Shown piece by piece: positions 13,804 through 15,580 of a DNA stretch of 15,580 nucleotides; position 1 is the stretch's first letter, and the number at the start of each line of letters is the position of its first letter. The notes below the pieces were generated by a model that was not told the origin of the DNA, did no database searches, and saw only the letters and a list, made by a program, of their open reading frames with translations. The stretch comes from Deltaproteobacteria bacterium (GTDB lineage: Bacteria > Desulfobacterota_B > Binatia > UBA9968). The translations under genes were made by a program, and so were the position numbers. The stretch lies in assembly GCA_016193385.1 (NCBI GenBank), contig JACPSF010000087.1, positions 1-15,580 of the forward strand. The letters run 5' to 3'.

Positions 13804-14802
13804 ATGAGGACGAGAATAGCTCTATGCCTCCTTCTCATCGGGGGCCTGCTGGTCGCACGACCTCAAGTCGGAGCGGAAGAGAAACTTCGCATCCCTGTCG
13901 CCGCTCCTGCGTCCATTACGTCCGTAGTAGAAAGCGTGGCGGTTTATCGTGGTTGGTTCAAGGAAATCGGATACGACGCCACGATCTATTCCGTCTCCGG
14001 GGGAGAATCGGCGGCGGTGCTCGCGCTGGGGAAGGGAGATCTACCCTTTTTCAACACGGACGACAACATCCCGGAAGCGATTAAACCCGGCAGCGACATC
14101 AGGCTTGTGGCTTCGACTTTAAACAAGCTCCCCTATTATCTCATTGCAGGTGCTAAGGTTCGTTCTTACGCGGATCTGCCAAAGGACGGCGTCATCATCG
14201 GAATCAGCTCACCTACCTCGGCAAACGTCTTCGTTTCCCTCGCCCTCCTGGAGAAGAACGGGATCAAGAATCCCCGCCTGGTGAAAGTCGGCGGCTCGAC
14301 GGCGCGTCTAGCCGCGGTCAAGTCCGCTAAGGTGCACGTGGGGGCCTTGGATCTGGGGAACATGCTCATAGCCAAGGAGCAGGGCCTAAACGTCCTCGGC
14401 AGTTCGAGCGAGGTTTTCGACGAGTTCCTGATGATGCAAATCGCCATGAACCGCAAATGGGTGGAACGCAACCCGCAGAAAGCCGTTGAGATCGTGGGAA
14501 CCCTTATCCGCGCGTGCGATTACATCAACCGGAATCGCGAAGGCACGATCGAGGTCTTAGGCAAGTTTATGAAGAACAAGCCGGACGTGGCCCAACAGGT
14601 TTACGACATCGGCGTAGCGCAAGAAAAATCCGTCCCCCGGCACTGCGAGTACACGGAGAAAGGGGTCCAGGAGTACATCAAATCCGCGAAATGGTCCCAA
14701 GCCATCGACCCGAACATGAAAGTCCCCCCCACTCGCGACTTTTCCATGCCGGATCTCTATCAGAAAGGCCTCGATTGGTTTAAGAAAAAATACGGTGGCT
14801 AA
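13804..14802 (+). CDS. ABC transporter solute-binding protein, NMT1-like (SBP-C)
   Basis: A 332-residue exported binding protein. ATG 13804 has AAAGGAG 6 nt upstream, and the signal peptide (IALCLLLIGGLLVA, cleavage after VGA) fits this start. The body shows VAVYRGWFKEIGYDATI, VSGGESAAVLALGKGDLPF, GVIIGISSPTSANVF and a C-terminal DLYQKGLDWFKKKYGG. It is only distantly similar to SBP-A and SBP-B. It lies 99 bp before a permease gene, so it is the one binding protein in the window with a visible membrane partner. It belongs to the taurine/nitrate/sulfonate type of importers; the ligand is unknown. Confidence 0.9.
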   Translation: MRTRIALCLLLIGGLLVARPQVGAEEKLRIPVAAPASITSVVESVAVYRGWFKEIGYDATIYSVSGGESAAVLALGKGDLPFFNTDDNIPEAIKPGSDIRLVASTLNKLPYYLIAGAKVRSYADLPKDGVIIGISSPTSANVFVSLALLEKNGIKNPRLVKVGGSTARLAAVKSAKVHVGALDLGNMLIAKEQGLNVLGSSSEVFDEFLMMQIAMNRKWVERNPQKAVEIVGTLIRACDYINRNREGTIEVLGKFMKNKPDVAQQVYDIGVAQEKSVPRHCEYTEKGVQEYIKSAKWSQAIDPNMKVPPTRDFSMPDLYQKGLDWFKKKYGG

Positions 14803-14812
14803 GGCTTCTGCA

Positions 14813-14843
14813 GGAGACGGCCGAAGTCTGTTTCGGGGTCTCC
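14813..14843 (+). terminator. Intercistronic stem-loop between SBP-C and permease
   Basis: GGAGAC at 14813 pairs with GTCTCC at 14838, and CCGAA at 14821 pairs with TTCGG at 14832, around a 6-nt loop with a small internal bulge: an 11-bp stem starting 11 nt after the SBP-C stop. No U-run follows, so it is more likely a partial terminator or an mRNA-stabilising hairpin, the usual device for making more binding protein than permease. Confidence 0.45.
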
Positions 14844-14901
14844 TCCACCCATCCGAGTGTTCGGATAACACCGACGCCATCGATCTCGGCCGCAATCCTC
14901 C

Positions 14902-15580
14902 ATGGGAAACGTGCTGCCCGTTAATCTTCGACAGAACCTAGGCTCCGCTGTCGTAGGTTGGATCAAAGCAGCCTACGGGCAGAACCGCATGATGATCCAT
15001 GGGATCCTCTCCCTCGCCATGGGGCTTGTGCTTTGGGAGGCGGTCGACCGTTGGTTCAACGATAAGTATTTTTTTACCGGTCCCGACGAAGTCATCAAGG
15101 AATTTATCCAGCTCGTTTGGGAGGGGGAGATTTGGATTCATCTGCGTTACAGCGCCCTGGAGGGGCTGTACGGGTTTGCCCTGGCAGCGGCGGCAGGCGT
15201 GCTGATCGGCGCTATGCTCGCCTTCAGCCGGACGCTTGACGAGATGTTCTCCCCGATCCTCATCGGGCTCTATGCTACCCCGCGCCCGGTCCTCGCACCC
15301 CTTTTCATCGTTTGGCTGGGCTTTGGTGTAGCCTCCAAAGTGGCCGTCATTTTCATCGCCTCATTCTTTCCCGTCGCGATCAACACCACCGCTGGGATCA
15401 AAAACGTCGAGGGCGAGTTTCGCATGCTGGGACGGGCCTTCAGCGTATCTCCGTGGGCCATGTTCGCAAAAATCATCGTCCCGGGGTCCCTACCCTTTCT
15501 GATCGCCGGGCTTCGCCTGGGCTATTCGCGGGCCATCGTCACGATCATGGTGGCCGAGATGTTCGGGTCGGAGGCCGGCC
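14902..15580 (+). CDS. ABC transporter permease, SsuC/TauC/NrtB type, truncated by window edge
   Basis: 226 codons are visible from ATG 14902 to the right edge; the family is usually about 250-280 residues. Hydrophobic helices are apparent near residues 31-48, 89-108, 118-141, 144-164 and from about 196. The BPD_transp_1 cytoplasmic EAA loop is recognisable at about 176-205 (GRAFSVSPWAMFAKIIVPG, then LPFLIAGLR), the contact site for the ATPase. TPRPVLAPLFIVWLGFG is typical of nitrate/sulfonate/taurine permeases. No good ribosome-binding site precedes 14902; starts at the Met pair near residues 30-31 are possible alternatives but would clip the first helix. The ATPase gene is expected downstream, outside the window. 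Confidence 0.88.
   Translation, partial: MGNVLPVNLRQNLGSAVVGWIKAAYGQNRMMIHGILSLAMGLVLWEAVDRWFNDKYFFTGPDEVIKEFIQLVWEGEIWIHLRYSALEGLYGFALAAAAGVLIGAMLAFSRTLDEMFSPILIGLYATPRPVLAPLFIVWLGFGVASKVAVIFIASFFPVAINTTAGIKNVEGEFRMLGRAFSVSPWAMFAKIIVPGSLPFLIAGLRLGYSRAIVTIMVAEMFGSEAG

Noticed and set aside
1..15580. CRISPR arrays, tRNA/rRNA genes, insertion sequences
   Set aside because: No regular spaced repeats, no cloverleaf or rRNA signatures, and no transposase-like frames were seen.

Overview
The window looks like chromosomal DNA (about 55-58% G+C by eye) from an uncultured environmental bacterium. The combination of NMT1/SsuA-like solute-binding proteins, class III CoA-transferases, MaoC-type hydratases, a COG2159-type amidohydrolase and a TauC/SsuC-type permease is common in soil and sediment lineages such as Binatota/Desulfobacterota, Rokubacteria/Methylomirabilota and Tectomicrobia. 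That placement is inference; no marker gene is present.

Layout. Left part, mainly minus strand: a 5' fragment of an indolepyruvate:ferredoxin-oxidoreductase alpha-type gene (runs off the left edge), preceded by a solute-binding protein gene (SBP-A). A 385-bp divergent intergenic region follows, then a plus-strand solute-binding protein gene broken by an internal deletion and frameshift. Convergent to it is a minus-strand operon: amidohydrolase, SBP-B (a paralogue of SBP-A), ThDP-dependent acetolactate-synthase-type enzyme. A second divergent intergenic region of 361 bp separates this operon from the long plus-strand series: CoA-transferase III, MaoC-N hydratase, CoA-transferase III, MaoC hydratase, four-module VOC protein, GcvR-like double-ACT protein, M20 peptidase homologue, SBP, ABC permease (runs off the right edge).

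The most striking structure is regulatory. The two divergent intergenic regions are paralogous copies of one about 300-350-bp cassette. Each copy carries two outward-facing sigma-54 (-24/-12) promoter matches with the diagnostic 10-nt gap between GG and GC, and between them tandem TTTTC...GGAAA boxes placed where enhancer-binding-protein sites would be expected. In the left copy the first ten codons of the amidohydrolase survive as a relic, in frame with and upstream of SBP-A, which shows that an amidohydrolase was deleted there. In the right copy, homology to the left copy stops exactly where the broken SBP gene starts.

Inferred role: uptake of small organic (probably carboxylated) solutes, hydrolysis or decarboxylation by the amidohydrolase and ThDP enzyme, and CoA activation plus (de)hydration by a paired CoA-transferase and paired hot-dog hydratase. 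At least the two divergent operons would be switched by an unseen sigma-54 activator. The substrate cannot be named from sequence.
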